From NCBI GenBank assembly GCA_029212905.1, contig JARGPB010000006.1, positions 62,001 to 126,000 of the forward strand: 64,000 nucleotides of DNA, written 5' to 3'. The position numbers were made by a program, and so were the translations under genes. Position 1 is the stretch's first letter; every line of letters starts with the position of its first letter. Below are positions 39,670 through 48,431 of the stretch, piece after piece. The notes under the pieces are model-generated. The model saw only the letters and a list, made by a program, of their open reading frames with translations, ran no database searches and was not told where the DNA came from. The DNA comes from Thalassovita sp. (GTDB taxonomy: Bacteria; Pseudomonadota; Alphaproteobacteria; Rhodobacterales; Rhodobacteraceae).

Positions 39670-40691
39670 CCGTCGCGCAGCGTGTCACCACGGGTGATTT
39701 TCGGCGTCAGCTCTATGCGGTCGGGCGTGTCAGAGTCCGGGTTTTCGATCCGGTTCAGGATGATTTCGGCGGCGCGACAGCCGATGTCCGACCGGCACGC
39801 ATCCATCGTGGCCAGCTTGATCGGCAGACCTTGCAGCAGCTCCACCCCGTTGAACCCGGCCAGCCCGATCCGGTTGGGGATGTCATAGCCCTTTTCCTGT
39901 AGGTACAGCAGCCCGCCGGCCCCGATCATATCGTTCGAGAAATACAGGAAATCCAGATCAGGAGAGCGTGTCATCATCGCTTCGGTCATCTCGCGGCCCT
40001 TGGCCAGCGCAGACCCGCCCGAGTAGAATTCCTGATCCGCGACCTCGATGCCACCCTTGGCCAGCGCTTGGGTGAAGCCCTCGAAACGCTTGCGGGCACG
40101 GTGGTCCATGGTCATTTTCGTGCCCAGGAATCCGATCCGCTTATAGCCCGCCGCGACGATGGCATTGCCGATTTCACGCCCGGCACGACGATGCGAAATC
40201 CCCACGCAGGAATCGACAGGCTCGCCGTCCACATCCATGATTTCAACGACAGGAATTCCCGCGGCCCGCAGCATTGCCCGCGCGGCATCTGAATGTTCCA
40301 GCCCGGCAATAATCACCCCCGACGGCCGCCAAGAGAGCATCTCGTACAGGACTCTTTCTTCTTTTTCGGGGCTGTAATCGGTCACGCCGACAACGGGTTG
40401 CAGGCCGGTGTCCTCTAGGGTGCGGCTGATGCCGGCCATCACATCGGGGAACACCATATTGGACAGTGACGGGATGATAACCGCCACCAGGTTCACCCGT
40501 TGGCTGGCCAGCGCGCCTGCGATCTTGTTGGGGACATAGCCCAGCTGCTTGGCGGCCTTTTGCACCTTCAGCCGGGTTGCCTCGCTGACGTCACTGCGAT
40601 TGCGCAGCACGCGGCTGACGGTCATCTCTGACACGCCCGAGGCTTCGGACACGTCGCGGAGGGTCAAAGGGCGGGCGTCTTTACGGCTCAA
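39666..40691 (-). CDS. LacI-family transcriptional regulator (GntR-like)
   Basis: A 341-residue repressor. The N-terminal LacI HTH is LTLRDVSEASGVSEMTVSRVLRNRSDVSEATR, with the hinge helix PNKIAGALASQR. The periplasmic-binding-protein-like ligand domain is similar to gluconate repressor GntR (VAVIIPSLSNMVFPDVMAGI, YEMLSWRPSGVIIAGLEHS, AGFNGVELLQGLP). The effector is probably a sugar acid, uncertain. It is co-transcribed with ycaQ. A LacI-type palindrome lies about 33 bp upstream of its start, so self-repression is likely. No sugar-acid catabolic genes are nearby, so its targets must lie elsewhere. Confidence 0.9.
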   Translation of the reverse strand: MSRKDARPLTLRDVSEASGVSEMTVSRVLRNRSDVSEATRLKVQKAAKQLGYVPNKIAGALASQRVNLVAVIIPSLSNMVFPDVMAGISRTLEDTGLQPVVGVTDYSPEKEERVLYEMLSWRPSGVIIAGLEHSDAARAMLRAAGIPVVEIMDVDGEPVDSCVGISHRRAGREIGNAIVAAGYKRIGFLGTKMTMDHRARKRFEGFTQALAKGGIEVADQEFYSGGSALAKGREMTEAMMTRSPDLDFLYFSNDMIGAGGLLYLQEKGYDIPNRIGLAGFNGVELLQGLPIKLATMDACRSDIGCRAAEIILNRIENPDSDTPDRIELTPKITRGDTLRDG

Positions 40692-40723
40692 ATCACGGGT
40701 CCTGAAAAATGCGGGTCCGTAAG

Positions 40724-40737
40724 TGTTAGCGCGAACT
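40724..40737. promoter_or_regulatory. Candidate LacI-type operator
   Basis: TGTTAGCGCGAACT fits the palindromic LacI/GalR pattern with central CG (TGTTAGCGCTAACA) at 11 of 14 positions. It lies 33-46 bp upstream of the lacI-type start codon and just before the divergent tRNA promoter. Confidence 0.45.
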
Positions 40738-40744
40738 CGGACAC

Positions 40745-40772
40745 TTGTTCAAGCGTTTGCATCGGGCTAAGA
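40745..40772 (+). promoter_or_regulatory. Candidate tRNA-Arg promoter
   Basis: TTGTTC (40745-40750) and CTAAGA (40767-40772) are spaced 16 bp apart and end 11 bp before the tRNA 5' end, a plausible sigma-70 arrangement. A 7-bp inverted repeat (CAAGCGT/ACGCTTG, 40750-40778) overlaps the -10 box. Confidence 0.35.
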
Positions 40773-40783
40773 CGCTTGGACGT

Positions 40784-40860
40784 GGCCCCGTGGCTCAACT
40801 GGATAGAGCAGCCCCCTCCTAAGGGGCAGGTTGCAGGTTCGAATCCTGCCGGGGTCACCA
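40784..40860 (+). tRNA. tRNA-Arg (anticodon CCT)
   Basis: A 77-base cloverleaf. Acceptor GGCCCCG pairs with CGGGGTC (one G-U), the D-stem is GCTC/GAGC, and the anticodon stem GCCCC/GGGGC carries loop CTCCTAA with anticodon CCT reading AGG. The T arm is GCAGG-TTCGAAT-CCTGC, followed by discriminator A and encoded CCA. AGG is a rare Arg codon in GC-rich genomes. No integrase or direct repeat of the 3' end is visible nearby. Confidence 0.96.
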
Positions 40861-40937
40861 ATTCTTCTCAATAGCTTAGGGATTTTCAGGTCTTTGGCGG
40901 TTCTGAACGGGTGGTTGGTGTCGGGTGCCGATGAAAC

Positions 40938-40962
40938 GGCCGGTCGGATTGTTCGACCGGCC
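40938..40962 (-). terminator. Hairpin terminator of the beta-propeller gene
   Basis: GGCCGGTCG and CGACCGGCC form a 9-bp perfect stem with a 7-base loop, 18 bp after the stop of the minus-strand gene at 40980. Only a short GTTTC follows, so termination may be partial. The stem also separates the tRNA transcript from the convergent gene. Confidence 0.55.
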
Positions 40963-40979
40963 CAGAGATCACTCTTGCC

Positions 40980-41930
40980 TCAGCGATAGCCAGCCGGCAG
41001 GTCAATCGAAAGGATCCTGTAGGGATTGGCGTTACCTGCGGCCGGATCAAAGAGGTGATCCAACTGTCCTTCGACCACATAAGCCACGCCATCGACGACG
41101 GTTGCTGTGGTCGGGACGTCCAGATCAGCGGCAATCACATCCATCTGCGCCGCATCACCCGCCAACGTGATCCCCAAAAGCGACCCGCGAGCGCCCGCGC
41201 TCAGCCCACCGCCTTCGACGATCAGAAACCGCCCGTCACCCAGCGCGTTCAGCCCGTCGGCGCCATGCACCATCCGGGGCAACGGGACCTTGGAAACCGT
41301 GCCATCATCCAGTGCGATCCGGTGCAGCGTGCCAGTGTTATAGCGCACGACATATACCGCGCCGTCATCATAGGCGATGCCATTCAGGTTAAAGCCCTCG
41401 CCAGCGAATTGCTGATCTTCAAACCACAGCTCCAGCTGATCCGCCCCAGGTGCCAGCGCATAAATACGCGGAGAGAAACTGTCAGTGGCCAGGATGGTGC
41501 CATCCGGCAGCTCGGTGATGTCATTGCAGAACCCACCGCCTGCGGGCAGCTCGTACCGGCCGTTTGGCGCGCCTGTGTTGGTGTCGAACGCCACAAGAGC
41601 CGGGGCCGCGGTTCCCGTTAGGGCCCCAATGCCCGGATCGGACGAGCACGCATACACAACGTCACCCGCCACATGAAGCCCGACAATCGTGACCATGCCA
41701 TTCACGCCGGCCGCAACAAAATCCGAAACCTCGTGGGTCGTGCCGGAAACCTTGGCCAGGCGGCCTTGCGTCAGGCTTCCGATATAGAGGTTCCCCGCCG
41801 CATCGGCGGAAATTCCCTCGGGGGCAAAGGCCGGGTCAGGCAACGCGATATTGCCGCCCGCCAGGGCCATTGCGGGCATCCAGGCGGCGATTACGCCCGC
41901 CAGGACCTGATGATTGAATGAGAGTGTCAT
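40980..41930 (-). CDS. Exported SMP-30/NHL-like beta-propeller protein
   Basis: A 316-residue protein with an N-terminal signal (VLAGVIAAWMPAMALAGG) followed by repeated propeller blades. Examples are PEGISADAAGNLYIGSLTQGRLAKV, CNDITELPDGTILATDSFSPRIYAL, LNGIAYDDGAVYVVRYNTGTLHRI and DGLNALGDGRFLIVEGGG. It resembles SMP-30/gluconolactonase-like or ScyE-type exported propellers. Metal-ligand positions cannot be confirmed by eye and the substrate is unknown. AAGGTAG precedes the ATG. It lies downstream of an AraC-type regulator on the same strand (88-bp gap), which may control it. Confidence 0.75.
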   Translation of the reverse strand: MTLSFNHQVLAGVIAAWMPAMALAGGNIALPDPAFAPEGISADAAGNLYIGSLTQGRLAKVSGTTHEVSDFVAAGVNGMVTIVGLHVAGDVVYACSSDPGIGALTGTAAPALVAFDTNTGAPNGRYELPAGGGFCNDITELPDGTILATDSFSPRIYALAPGADQLELWFEDQQFAGEGFNLNGIAYDDGAVYVVRYNTGTLHRIALDDGTVSKVPLPRMVHGADGLNALGDGRFLIVEGGGLSAGARGSLLGITLAGDAAQMDVIAADLDVPTTATVVDGVAYVVEGQLDHLFDPAAGNANPYRILSIDLPAGYR

Positions 41931-42018
41931 GAGCTACCTTTCCATGGTTGTCCCCGAAAGATGCTCTGTTCAGCGGTAAGCGTCGCGCCTCAGACGGCCA
42001 AGCAGTCGCCCGATCCGG

Positions 42019-42918
42019 TCAACCTGCCCCGCGATAGGCGTCCAGCGCCACCACATCGCCGTCGGTCTGTTTTTGCGTCGCCCGCAGCTGTGTCGGGCTA
42101 AGCGAAAACCGCAGCCGGAACCGTTCGGAAAACCGCGACTGGGATTGATACCCGCAGTCAAAGGCGACCTGGCTAATCGGCATGTCCGTCATCATCACCA
42201 GCTCGACTCCTCGGTCCAGACGCGCATCCTCAAGCAACCGGCTAAAGCTGGTGTTTTCGGCGCGCAGTTGCCGCCGCAACGTGCTTTCGCTGGTGGCCAG
42301 CCTTTGGGTAATCTCGTCGACGCGCCAATCGTGCCCCGGATTCAGCGCAAACAGGTGCTTTGTCTGTTCCCGCAGGCCCTGTTTTTGCGCGAATAACACA
42401 TTCCCCGCCGTGCCCTGATCCGCAAGCAGCAGCAGGATCTCGGCCAGGCGATGCCGGGTCTGTGTCGCACGCGTCGAGAACTGACGATCATGCGCCATCC
42501 AATCCACGATGGACGAAAACAGCGCGTCTGACCCGGCAATTTTCCAGCGCGGCGTCAGATCCCACGATTGCATATCCGCGCCGTAAATCTTGCGGAACAG
42601 CTCCAGCGTGTCGGTATCAAACGCCAGCGAGGCCCCCAAAAACCGGTTCCGGCGACGATCAGGGATGTTTTCCAGATCAAACCGCGTGCCCGACGGGATC
42701 ACCAGCACCTGACCGGGCGCCACCTCATAGGTTTGCTGCGCCACAAAGACTCGCTTGTGGCCAATGATGGGAAACATCAGCGTCGATGCCGTCAGATCCA
42801 TCTGGGTCAGGCTTTGGGTTTTCCGGCATCCGTTTACCCCAAGATTGCGCAGGGCGTGACCTGCGGTTGTCGCCTCTACTTCGGTTTCAAGCCGGGAAAT
42901 GATCAAACCGTCCGTCAT
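42019..42918 (-). CDS. AraC-family transcriptional regulator
   Basis: A 299-residue regulator. The C-terminal AraC DNA-binding domain carries two HTH units, ITQRLATSESTLRRQLRAENTSFSRLLEDARL and MPISQVAFDCGYQSQSRFSERFRLRFSLSPTQLR. The N-terminal cupin-like ligand region includes YEVAPGQVLVIPSGTRFDLEN. The ATG at 42918 is preferred because GAGG lies 6-8 bases upstream; an earlier ATG at 42933 is possible. The effector is unknown. The best guess for a target is the adjacent propeller gene. Confidence 0.88.
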   Translation of the reverse strand: MTDGLIISRLETEVEATTAGHALRNLGVNGCRKTQSLTQMDLTASTLMFPIIGHKRVFVAQQTYEVAPGQVLVIPSGTRFDLENIPDRRRNRFLGASLAFDTDTLELFRKIYGADMQSWDLTPRWKIAGSDALFSSIVDWMAHDRQFSTRATQTRHRLAEILLLLADQGTAGNVLFAQKQGLREQTKHLFALNPGHDWRVDEITQRLATSESTLRRQLRAENTSFSRLLEDARLDRGVELVMMTDMPISQVAFDCGYQSQSRFSERFRLRFSLSPTQLRATQKQTDGDVVALDAYRGAG

Positions 42919-43020
42919 CTGGACCTCATTCACGTCTGCGGATTACCGTCACATAAGCCGCCCACCACGAAAATCTATAGGGCCGTGCGATCATTCAGTC
43001 GCCGCGCTGCTGGGCCTGTT

Positions 43021-43239
43021 TTAGGTGGCCGGGACGCGCACCAGCGGAAAGGCCGCGATAACCAGCGGGTCCAGGCCCTTGGCGCCGGCCTCGATGTGGC
43101 TGGCCAGTTGCTGACGCATCCGGGGTTCCCAGAAATCGTTCAGGTGGTCGGCAACACGCTGCGCCTGGTCATCGCCGGGCTGTGTGTGGAAAAACGTGGC
43201 GATCTGGTTGGCCATCATGACCATTTTTTCAGGCGACAT
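43021..43239 (-). CDS. fdsD: Formate dehydrogenase delta subunit FdsD
   Basis: A 72-residue small protein closing the fds operon. MSPEKMVMMANQIATFFHTQP, HLNDFWEPRMRQQL and GAKGLDPLVIAAF match the FdsD family (PF11390). FdsD is needed for assembly or activity of the soluble NAD-dependent formate dehydrogenase. The start at 43239 overlaps the fdhD stop by 11 bp. A longer reading to 43302 would lie in fdhD. Confidence 0.9.
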   Translation of the reverse strand: MSPEKMVMMANQIATFFHTQPGDDQAQRVADHLNDFWEPRMRQQLASHIEAGAKGLDPLVIAAFPLVRVPAT

Positions 43240-44044
43240 CCGAGGCTCCGATTTTGATACGCTCAGGGTGAGAATAGACATCAAACCCGCCCCCCCGCGC
43301 AAAGGCGACCAGGGTAATTCCGGCCATTTCAGCGCAGCGAACAGCCAGCGCAGTGGGCGCCGACACGGCGATCAGGACGGGGCAGCCGACAAAGGCCGCC
43401 TTCTGGATCAGCTCGACCGAGACACGGCTGGTCAGGACCATCGCCCCGGTGTCGGGGGCGTGCTGACCGCGCATCAAGGCGCCGATCAGCTTGTCCAGCG
43501 CGTTGTGGCGCCCGACATCTTCGCGGGCCAGCACGATGCCCTGATCCGGCAGCAAAAACCCCGCGGCATGGGCGGCATGGGTCTGGTCATGCAAAGGCTG
43601 AAAATCGCGCAGCGCCTCGCTGGCCTGGGCGATGGCCTCTTGGGACAGGCGCAGCGGGGATGTCACGCGGGGCAGATCCCGCACCGCCTGATCCAGGCTG
43701 TCGATCCCGCACAGCCCACACCCCACCGGCCCGGTCATCGCCCGACGGCGCGCCCGCAATGCCTCCGAGGCATCCTCGGCCAGTAGCATTCGCGCCTCGG
43801 TCCCCTGATCATGTTCAACAATTTCAATCTCTTGGATCTGGGTGGGGGTGGTCACGATCCCTTCGCCCATGGCGAATCCCACGGCGAAATCCTGCAAATC
43901 GGCGGGGCTGGCCATCATCACCGCTTGCGTTTCCCCGTTGAACACCAGCGCCACGGGCACCTCTTGGGGCAGGGCGCGCAGCACGTGCCGCTGCCCGTCG
44001 CGTTGGACGGACAGACCGGGCAACGATATGGCGGCGGGGCTCAT
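43229..44044 (-). CDS. fdhD: Formate dehydrogenase accessory sulfurtransferase FdhD/FdsC
   Basis: A 271-residue sulfurtransferase that sulfurates the bis-MGD molybdenum cofactor and delivers it to the catalytic subunit. The conserved Cys pair is in GPVGCGLCGIDS. Cofactor-binding segments VALVFNGETQAVMMASPADLQDFAVGF and LAREDVGRHNALDKLIG are present. In Rhodobacter capsulatus the equivalent gene is fdsC. It overlaps fdsA by 4 bp. Confidence 0.95.
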   Translation of the reverse strand: MSPAAISLPGLSVQRDGQRHVLRALPQEVPVALVFNGETQAVMMASPADLQDFAVGFAMGEGIVTTPTQIQEIEIVEHDQGTEARMLLAEDASEALRARRRAMTGPVGCGLCGIDSLDQAVRDLPRVTSPLRLSQEAIAQASEALRDFQPLHDQTHAAHAAGFLLPDQGIVLAREDVGRHNALDKLIGALMRGQHAPDTGAMVLTSRVSVELIQKAAFVGCPVLIAVSAPTALAVRCAEMAGITLVAFARGGGFDVYSHPERIKIGASDVA

Positions 44045-46917
44045 TCGGCGGCCTCGATCCGGCGGGACAGGGCGGCCTGCGCGGCATAGTCTTCTTGCCA
44101 GTCGGTCGGCCCGTTCGAGGCGCTGACCTGCACCGCTGTCACCTTGTATTCCGGGCAGTTTGTCGCCCAGTCGCTGAAATCGGTCGTGATGACATTCGCC
44201 TGCGTATCAGGGTGGTGGAACGTCGTGTAGACCACGCCGGGGCTGACCCGATCGGTGATTTGCGCCCGCAGCGTTGTCTCGCCGGACCGCGAGGCCAGCT
44301 TGATGAAATCGCCGTCCTTTACGCCGCGCACTTCGGCGTCATGCGGGTGGATTTCCAGCACGTCCTGATCATGCCAGGCCACGTTTTCCGTCCGCCGGGT
44401 CTGCGCGCCGACGTTATATTGCGACAGCACCCGCCCGGTGGTCAGCAACAGCGGGAATCGGGGCCCGGTGCGTTCGTCTGTGGCGACATATTCGGTGACG
44501 ATGAACCGCCCCTTGCCGCGCACAAACCCGTCCACATGCATCAAAGGCGTGCCGTCTGGATTGGCCTCGTTACAGGGCCACTGGACGCTGCCCATCTCGT
44601 CGATCTTGTCATAGGTGACGCCGGCAAAGCTGGGCGTGGTTGCGGCGATCTCGGCCATGATCTGGCTGGGATGAGTATACTCCCACCCGGCGCCCATCGC
44701 ATTGGCCAGCATCTGCGTGACCTCCCAGTCTTCATAGCCGTTCAGGGGCGCCATCACCTTGCGCACCATGTTGATGCGACGTTCGGCGTTGGTGAAGGTG
44801 CCGTTCTTTTCCAGGAACGACGACCCCGGCAGGAACACATGCGCGTAATTTGCGGTTTCATTCAGGAACAGGTCATGCACGATCACGCATTCCATCGCGG
44901 CCAGCCCGGCGGCGACGTGTTTGGTGTCCGGGTCCGATTGCAGGATATCCTCGCCCTGACAATACAGACCCTTGAATGTCCCATCCACGGCCGCGTCCAG
45001 CATATTCGGGATACGCAGGCCGGGTTCCGGGTCGATCTTGACGCCCCAGGCATCCTCGAAAATCGCGCGGACCTCGGGGCCTTTTACATGGCGGTATCCC
45101 GGCAATTCATGCGGGAACGAGCCCATATCGCACGACCCCTGAACGTTATTTTGCCCACGCAGCGGGTTCACGCCCACGCCGTCACGGCCCACATTGCCGG
45201 TCAGCATCGCCAGGTTGGCAATCCCGATTACCGTTGTGGACCCCTGGCTGTGTTCCGTCACACCCAGCCCATAGTAAATCGCCCCGTTGCCCCCGGTTGC
45301 GAACAGTCGCGCGGCGGCGCGCAGCTCTTTGGCGGGAACGCCGGTCAGGTCCTCGATTGCCTCGGGGGAATGACGCGGATCGCTGGCGAATTCGGCGTAT
45401 TCCTGGAACTCGTCCCAATCACAGCGCGCGCGAATAAAGGCCTCGTCATACAGCGCTTCGGTCACGATCACATGCGCCAGCGCCGTCACCACGGCCACGT
45501 TCGTTCCGGGCCGCAGGGCCAGATGATGCTGGGCCTCGATATGGTTCGAGCGCACAATGTCCGTCCGGCGTGGGTCGACCACAATCAGCTTGGCCCCCGC
45601 GCGCAAACGCTTTTTCAGACGGCTGGCAAATACCGGATGCCCATCTGTCGGGTTCGCGCCGATGACAATCACCACATCCGTCTTTTCAACGCTGTCGAAA
45701 TCCTGCGTCCCCGCCGAGGTGCCAAAGGTCTGCCCCAGCCCATAGCCCGTAGGCGAATGGCACACGCGCGCGCAGGTGTCGGTGTTGTTGTTGCCAAACA
45801 CCGCGCGGGTCAGTTTCTGCACCAGGAACGTCTCTTCGTTGGTACAGCGGCTGGACGTAATCACCCCGACCGACCGCCGACCATGTTTTTCCTGCAATCC
45901 GCGCATCCGATCCGCAGCAAAGCTCAGCGCCTCATCCCAGCTGACCTCGCGCCAGGGCTGGTCAATCGTGTCGCGGATCATCGGGTTCAGAATGCGCTCT
46001 TTGTGGGTGGCATAGCCAAAGGCAAACCGCCCCTTCACGCAGGAATGGCCGCGGTTCGCCTTGCCCTGTTTATGCGGCACCATGCGGACCAGATCGTCGC
46101 CCTGCATTTCGGCCTTGAACGAGCACCCAACCCCGCAATACGCACAGGTCGTCACAACCGAGCGATCCGGCGTGCCCATTTCGATCACCGATTTTTCCTG
46201 AAGCGTCGCCGTCGGGCAGGCCTGCACACAGGCCCCGCAGCTGACGCAATCCGAGGACATGAAATCGTCCAGCGACGCGCCCGCGCTGACCCGGCTGTCG
46301 AATCCGCGCCCCTCGATCGTCAGGGCAAACGTGCCCTGGACCTCTTCGCAGGCCCGCACACAACGCGAACACACGATGCATTTCTGCGGGTCATAGGTGA
46401 AGTAGGGGTTGCTCTCGTCCTTGGGGATATAGCGCGCATTGTCGTCACCCCCCGCGCGGACCTCGAAATGGTTTTCGCCCGGCTCATAGCGCACATCCCG
46501 CAGCCCCACGGCCCCGGCCATGTCCTGCAATTCGCAATCGCCATTGGCGGCGCAGGTCAGGCAATCCAGCGGGTGATCCGAGATATACAGCTCCATCACG
46601 CCCTTGCGGATTTTGCGCACTTTGGACGACTGCGTATGCACCACCATTCCCGCCGAAACCGGAGTCGTACAGGACGCAGGCGTTCCCCGCCGGCCTTCAA
46701 TCTCGACAACACACAGCCGGCACGAGCCAAACGCCTCGACGGAATCCGTCGCGCACAGCTTGGGCACTGAAATCCCGGCCTCGGCCGCCGCCCGCATGAC
46801 ACTGGTGCCCTCGGGGACGGTTACGTCGAACCCGTCCACAGACAAAGTGACCGGCGCGCCCTCTTTGGCGGGGGTGCCCATGTCGCGGTCGTCCCAGGGG
46901 ATAATGAAATCTTTCAT
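44041..46917 (-). CDS. fdsA: NAD-dependent formate dehydrogenase catalytic (alpha) subunit
   Basis: A 958-residue molybdenum iron-sulfur subunit oxidising formate to CO2. The N-terminal [2Fe-2S] domain (SCRLCVVEIEG) is followed by a His-Cys3 [4Fe-4S] site (CLTCAANGDC). Next come two ferredoxin clusters (CIVCSRCVRAC, CVSCGACVQAC) and the FDH [4Fe-4S] motif (CAYCGVGCSF). The bis-MGD domain carries the Mo-ligand Cys and catalytic His in CARVCHSPTGYG. The C-terminal MopB domain binds MGD (TGRVLSQYNVGAQTRRTENV). The start at 46917 overlaps the fdsB stop (ATGA). Confidence 0.96.
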   Translation of the reverse strand: MKDFIIPWDDRDMGTPAKEGAPVTLSVDGFDVTVPEGTSVMRAAAEAGISVPKLCATDSVEAFGSCRLCVVEIEGRRGTPASCTTPVSAGMVVHTQSSKVRKIRKGVMELYISDHPLDCLTCAANGDCELQDMAGAVGLRDVRYEPGENHFEVRAGGDDNARYIPKDESNPYFTYDPQKCIVCSRCVRACEEVQGTFALTIEGRGFDSRVSAGASLDDFMSSDCVSCGACVQACPTATLQEKSVIEMGTPDRSVVTTCAYCGVGCSFKAEMQGDDLVRMVPHKQGKANRGHSCVKGRFAFGYATHKERILNPMIRDTIDQPWREVSWDEALSFAADRMRGLQEKHGRRSVGVITSSRCTNEETFLVQKLTRAVFGNNNTDTCARVCHSPTGYGLGQTFGTSAGTQDFDSVEKTDVVIVIGANPTDGHPVFASRLKKRLRAGAKLIVVDPRRTDIVRSNHIEAQHHLALRPGTNVAVVTALAHVIVTEALYDEAFIRARCDWDEFQEYAEFASDPRHSPEAIEDLTGVPAKELRAAARLFATGGNGAIYYGLGVTEHSQGSTTVIGIANLAMLTGNVGRDGVGVNPLRGQNNVQGSCDMGSFPHELPGYRHVKGPEVRAIFEDAWGVKIDPEPGLRIPNMLDAAVDGTFKGLYCQGEDILQSDPDTKHVAAGLAAMECVIVHDLFLNETANYAHVFLPGSSFLEKNGTFTNAERRINMVRKVMAPLNGYEDWEVTQMLANAMGAGWEYTHPSQIMAEIAATTPSFAGVTYDKIDEMGSVQWPCNEANPDGTPLMHVDGFVRGKGRFIVTEYVATDERTGPRFPLLLTTGRVLSQYNVGAQTRRTENVAWHDQDVLEIHPHDAEVRGVKDGDFIKLASRSGETTLRAQITDRVSPGVVYTTFHHPDTQANVITTDFSDWATNCPEYKVTAVQVSASNGPTDWQEDYAAQAALSRRIEAAE

Positions 46918-48431
46918 TCTGCGGCCTCCTTCGTTCCAAGGAAATCTTGCGGGAAATGGGTCAGCGCCGACATCACCGGATAGGGGGTGAACCCACCCAG
47001 CGCACACAGCGAGCCCTCTTTCATCGTTTCGCACAGGTCCGTCAGGATTTCGACGGCAGCAGCATCGCCTCGGCCGATCCTGTCGATGGTTTCCATGCCG
47101 CGCACCGCGCCGATCCGGCAGGGCGTGCATTTTCCGCAGCTTTCCACCGCGCAGAATTCCATCGCAAACCGCGCCATATGCAGCATGTCGGCGGATTCGT
47201 CGAATACCACCACACCGGCATGGCCGATCAGCCCGCCCTGGCCGTCGAGTTCCTCGTATCCAAAGGGCGTGTCGAATTTGTCTTCGGGCATATAGGCCCC
47301 CAGCGGTCCGCCCACCTGCACGGCCTTGACCGGCCGCCCCGAGGCCGTTCCGCCCCCGATTTCATGCACCAGATCCCCCAGTGGCAGGCCAAAGGCGGTC
47401 TCGAACAGCCCGCCATGGCGGATGTTTCCGGCCAGCTGGATGGGCATCGTGCCCCGCGACCGGCCCAGTCCGAAACTGGCGTAATGTTCCGCGCCTTTCT
47501 CAAAGATCACGGGCACCGTGGCCAGCGACAGCACGTTGTTCACCACTGTCGGCTTGCCCATGAAACCCTCCAGCGCGGGCAGGGGCGGCTTGGCCCGCAC
47601 GACCCCGCGCTTGCCCTCCAACGAGTTCAGCAGGCTGGTTTCCTCGCCGCAGACATAGGCCCCGGCGCCCACGCGGATCTCCATGTCGAACGCAGCGCCC
47701 GCGCCCAGCACGCTGTCCCCCAGCAGACCCTGCGCACGGGCGATCCGCACCGCCTCGTTCATCACATGGATCGCGTCGGGATATTCGCTGCGCAGATAGA
47801 CAAAGCCCCTGGTCGCGCCCGTGGCCAGCCCGGCAATCACCATGCCCTCGATCAGGCAAAACGGGTCGCCCTCCATGATCATCCGGTCGGCAAAGGTGCC
47901 GCTGTCGCCCTCGTCCGCATTGCAGACGATATATTTCTGATCGGCCTCGGCCTGGCTGACCGTGTCCCACTTGATTCCCGTCGGAAAACCGGCGCCGCCG
48001 CGTCCCCGCAACCCCGAGCTCTTCATCTCGTCGATCATCTGCGGCTTGGTCATTTCCAGCGCGCGGCGCAATCCGGTCAGGCCGCCGTGGGCCTCGTAAT
48101 CAGACAGGCTCAGCGGGTCGGTCACGCCGCAGCGGCCAAAGGTCAGCCGGGTCTGGCGTGCGAAAAACGGGATGTCCTCGACCGGGCCCAGGCTGTCCAG
48201 CGTCCCGTCCAGCAGGGCGGGCACGTCGGCCACGTTGACCGGGCCATATCCGATCCGGCCCGTGTCCGTGGCAATTTCGACCAGCGGTTCCAGCCAGATC
48301 ATGCCGCGCGATCCGTTGCGGATGATCTGCACCTCCAGCCCTTGGTCTGCGGCCTGCGTGCGGATGGCCTCGGCCACCTCGTCGGCGCCCATGGCCTTGG
48401 CGGCGCTGTCCATTGGGACGTAAATCTTCAT
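46914..48431 (-). CDS. fdsB: NAD-dependent formate dehydrogenase beta subunit
   Basis: A 505-residue diaphorase subunit homologous to NuoF with an N-terminal thioredoxin-like ferredoxin domain (KIYVPMDSAAKAMGADEVAEAI). FMN/NADH sites are LRGRGGAGFPTGIKW and NADEGDSGTFADR, and ESCGKCTPCRIG binds a [4Fe-4S] cluster. It passes electrons from fdsA to NAD. The ATG at 48431 overlaps the fdsG stop (ATGA), and a longer reading would lie inside fdsG. Confidence 0.96.
   Translation of the reverse strand: MKIYVPMDSAAKAMGADEVAEAIRTQAADQGLEVQIIRNGSRGMIWLEPLVEIATDTGRIGYGPVNVADVPALLDGTLDSLGPVEDIPFFARQTRLTFGRCGVTDPLSLSDYEAHGGLTGLRRALEMTKPQMIDEMKSSGLRGRGGAGFPTGIKWDTVSQAEADQKYIVCNADEGDSGTFADRMIMEGDPFCLIEGMVIAGLATGATRGFVYLRSEYPDAIHVMNEAVRIARAQGLLGDSVLGAGAAFDMEIRVGAGAYVCGEETSLLNSLEGKRGVVRAKPPLPALEGFMGKPTVVNNVLSLATVPVIFEKGAEHYASFGLGRSRGTMPIQLAGNIRHGGLFETAFGLPLGDLVHEIGGGTASGRPVKAVQVGGPLGAYMPEDKFDTPFGYEELDGQGGLIGHAGVVVFDESADMLHMARFAMEFCAVESCGKCTPCRIGAVRGMETIDRIGRGDAAAVEILTDLCETMKEGSLCALGGFTPYPVMSALTHFPQDFLGTKEAAE

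Noticed and set aside
40784..40980. tRNA-Arg 3' end as a genomic-island attachment site
   Set aside because: No integrase, no direct repeat of the tRNA 3' end and no composition shift were seen downstream in the window.
44095..46770. Very long plus-strand open frame (891 codons) antisense to fdsA
   Set aside because: It mirrors the codon periodicity of fdsA; open antisense frames are expected in GC-rich genes. The translation is low-complexity (His/Arg/Gly/Ala-rich) with no recognisable domain.
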